A stretch of 64,000 nucleotides of DNA from Knoxdaviesia capensis. Its lineage: Eukaryota; Ascomycota; Sordariomycetes; Microascales; Gondwanamycetaceae. The stretch is from contig LNGK01000010.1 in the NCBI GenBank assembly GCA_001510575.1, positions 991,825 through 1,055,824 on the forward strand. Direction: 5' to 3'. Below the pieces are notes generated by a model. That model ran no database searches. It saw only the letters and a list, made by a program, of their open reading frames with translations, and was not told the DNA's origin. Shown here piece after piece: positions 62,687 through 64,000 of this stretch. The translations under genes and the position numbers were made by a program. Position 1 is the stretch's first letter. Each line of letters opens with the position of its first letter.

Positions 62687-64000
62687 ATGAGCAAAACTGA
62701 ATCCAGTATGCAGCAAGGACAATATCGCCAGCATGCGCATCAGACTCCCCAGCGTGGAAGTCGGCGCGCAGGTGGCAGCAACGGTAGGTGAACACACCCT
62801 TAAACAGATGACGTGCATTGACGATGATTTTCCTTGTTGTCGCTGGAACATTCACATCATACTAACAAAACCAATGTCCTGTTTGCTTTTCTTCTAACAG
62901 CGCCTTTGATGGCTGCCACTCCTCATGCTCCTGTTCCCATGGCTCAGGCACAGTTCGCCCAGCAACAGGCGCAAGCGCAGGCGCAAGCCAGCGAGCAGGC
63001 CAAACGACGCAGCCGCAAGCCTACTGATCGGACTCTTCCCGATAGCATCGAGGATACCGTTCTTGACAAAAGCCTGGTCAAGGGGTATAACGACCTCGGC
63101 GACTTCGAAAAGCGACTGGACTCTGTGATCTCACGGAAGCGCCTGGATATCATTGACAACATGGGACGATACCCCAAGGTATGCTGACCTCACATTGGCG
63201 GACATTTCATGGAGAGCATTGCTGACTGAATACCTCGATGATCCCTCAACCCTCTAGATCCAGAAAACACTCCGCATTTTCATTTCTAACACGGTCGAAG
63301 ACCAGCCCTGGCAGCAGGCCGGTCTCACCTCCGACTCGTTCGACTTCAGCTCCAACCTGGACCCCATTTTCCGCCTTATGATCCAAGGCCGCCTGCTGGA
63401 CGAGGACGAGGAACTTGATCAGTCTACCGAACCCAAGCCCCGACCCCCTCTGTTTTCTCAGTATTGGAAGTCGCTTAACATCGACGTTCACGGCTCGCGC
63501 GCAAATGAGTTCACCATGGAGTGGAAGCGTCCGGATGGCCGTGGCCCCCTCCCAGGTGGCGAATTCGACATTTTTTCGTTCAAACGCAGCGGCGACGAGA
63601 ACCTGAATATCACCATCAATCTCCATCGCGCCGAAGACCCGGAACGATATGCACTCACCCCTGAACTGCGCGACATCGTTGATATGACGGAGGCCTCTCG
63701 ACAGGAAGTCATGATGGGGCTGTGGGAGTACATTCGTGCATTTGGCCTTCTGGAAGACGAGGAGAAACGGAACTTCCGCTGTGACGACTCCCTAAAGAAG
63801 GTAAAACTCTTATCCTCTTGATGCTGCATCTGCTATATGATACATTCAGAGAAAAACTGGCGAACTAACCTTTTCTTGAAAATATCGATAGCTTCTTGGG
63901 CGCGATATGGGCTACATTCCCCAGCTGGGTGAATACATCATCCCTCACCTTCGCCCTCTTCCACCCGTGTCGCTTCCCTACACCGTTCGCGTCGATAAGG
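62687..64000 (+). CDS. SWIB-domain subunit of SWI/SNF-type remodeller (Swp73/Rsc6/SMARCD), 5' part
   Basis: Structural subunit of ATP-dependent chromatin remodelling complexes in the nucleus. Exons 62687-62783, 62901-63178, 63258-63800 and 63892 onwards; the gene runs off the window end. A Gln/Ala-rich N-terminus (QFAQQQAQAQAQASEQ) leads into KRRSRKPTDRTLPDSIEDTV and the conserved YNDLGDFEKRLDSVISRKRL block. The TLRIFISNTVEDQPWQ segment and the SWIB domain follow (YALTPELRDIVDMTEASRQE to YIPQLGEYIIPHLRPLPP), typical of Swp73/Rsc6. The first in-frame ATG is used; an ATG seven codons later (MQQGQYRQ) resembles the usual family start and may be the true one. Confidence 0.93.

Noticed and set aside
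38180..64000. Biosynthetic gene cluster
   Set aside because: No synthase, tailoring enzyme or cluster regulator; the genes are unrelated housekeeping functions.
29900..64000. tRNA or rRNA genes
   Set aside because: I looked for T-loop-like GTTCRANNC words with matching stems and found none convincing; a covariance-model scan would decide.

Overview
The window comes from a filamentous ascomycete, most likely a eurotialean (Aspergillus/Penicillium type). The genes are broken by short introns of about 60-120 bp with GTAAGT-like donors and CTAAC-like branch points. The gene set is ascomycete housekeeping. The AT-rich left part carries the mark of repeat-induced point mutation (RIP) directed at CpA. 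Genus is an inference.

Left part, 1 to about 29,900: about 30 kb with no intact gene. CpA and TpG are almost absent, TpA dominates and CpG survives in places, so this is RIP-mutated, nested transposon DNA. Contents that can be recognised: (i) a structurally complete Ty1/copia element at 6205-11847, with 344-bp LTRs, a perfect 5-bp target duplication, and a primer site matching the internal half of initiator tRNA-Met; (ii) an older copia family in at least three broken copies, one of which is the insertion target of (i); (iii) a plus-strand Ty3/gypsy element (about 19.4-27.8 kb) and a truncated minus-strand one (about 16-19.4 kb); (iv) four related TIR elements (TA target duplication, about 88-bp TIRs) that look like deletion derivatives of a pogo/Fot1-type transposon; (v) a solo LTR.

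Right part, about 29,900 to 64,000: ordinary GC content, with conserved single-copy genes. In order: neurofibromin/Ira-type RasGAP (minus), nuclear 5'-3' exoribonuclease Rat1/Xrn2 (minus), Uso1/p115 tethering factor (plus), PRMT3-type arginine methyltransferase (plus), OPT-family oligopeptide/metal-chelate transporter (minus), Rav1 of the RAVE complex (minus), a degenerate orphan fragment (plus), PDK1-type kinase (minus) and the 5' part of the Swp73/Rsc6 SWIB subunit of SWI/SNF-type remodellers (plus, cut by the window end). I worked out exon-intron structures by reading frame and splice signals; every multi-exon model closes in frame with a length close to its family norm.

The genes do not form a pathway or secondary-metabolite cluster; they are independent housekeeping functions (Ras signalling, RNA decay, ER-Golgi traffic, V-ATPase assembly, AGC-kinase signalling, chromatin remodelling). 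I see no new defence or mobile system in the gene part. The less ordinary items are the nested RIP-ed transposon block and its internally deleted TIR family, the abrupt junction at the 3' end of the RasGAP gene, a 9-nt micro-exon in the transporter, two stop-free 3n introns, and the orphan fragment with a P-loop-like motif in a shifted frame.
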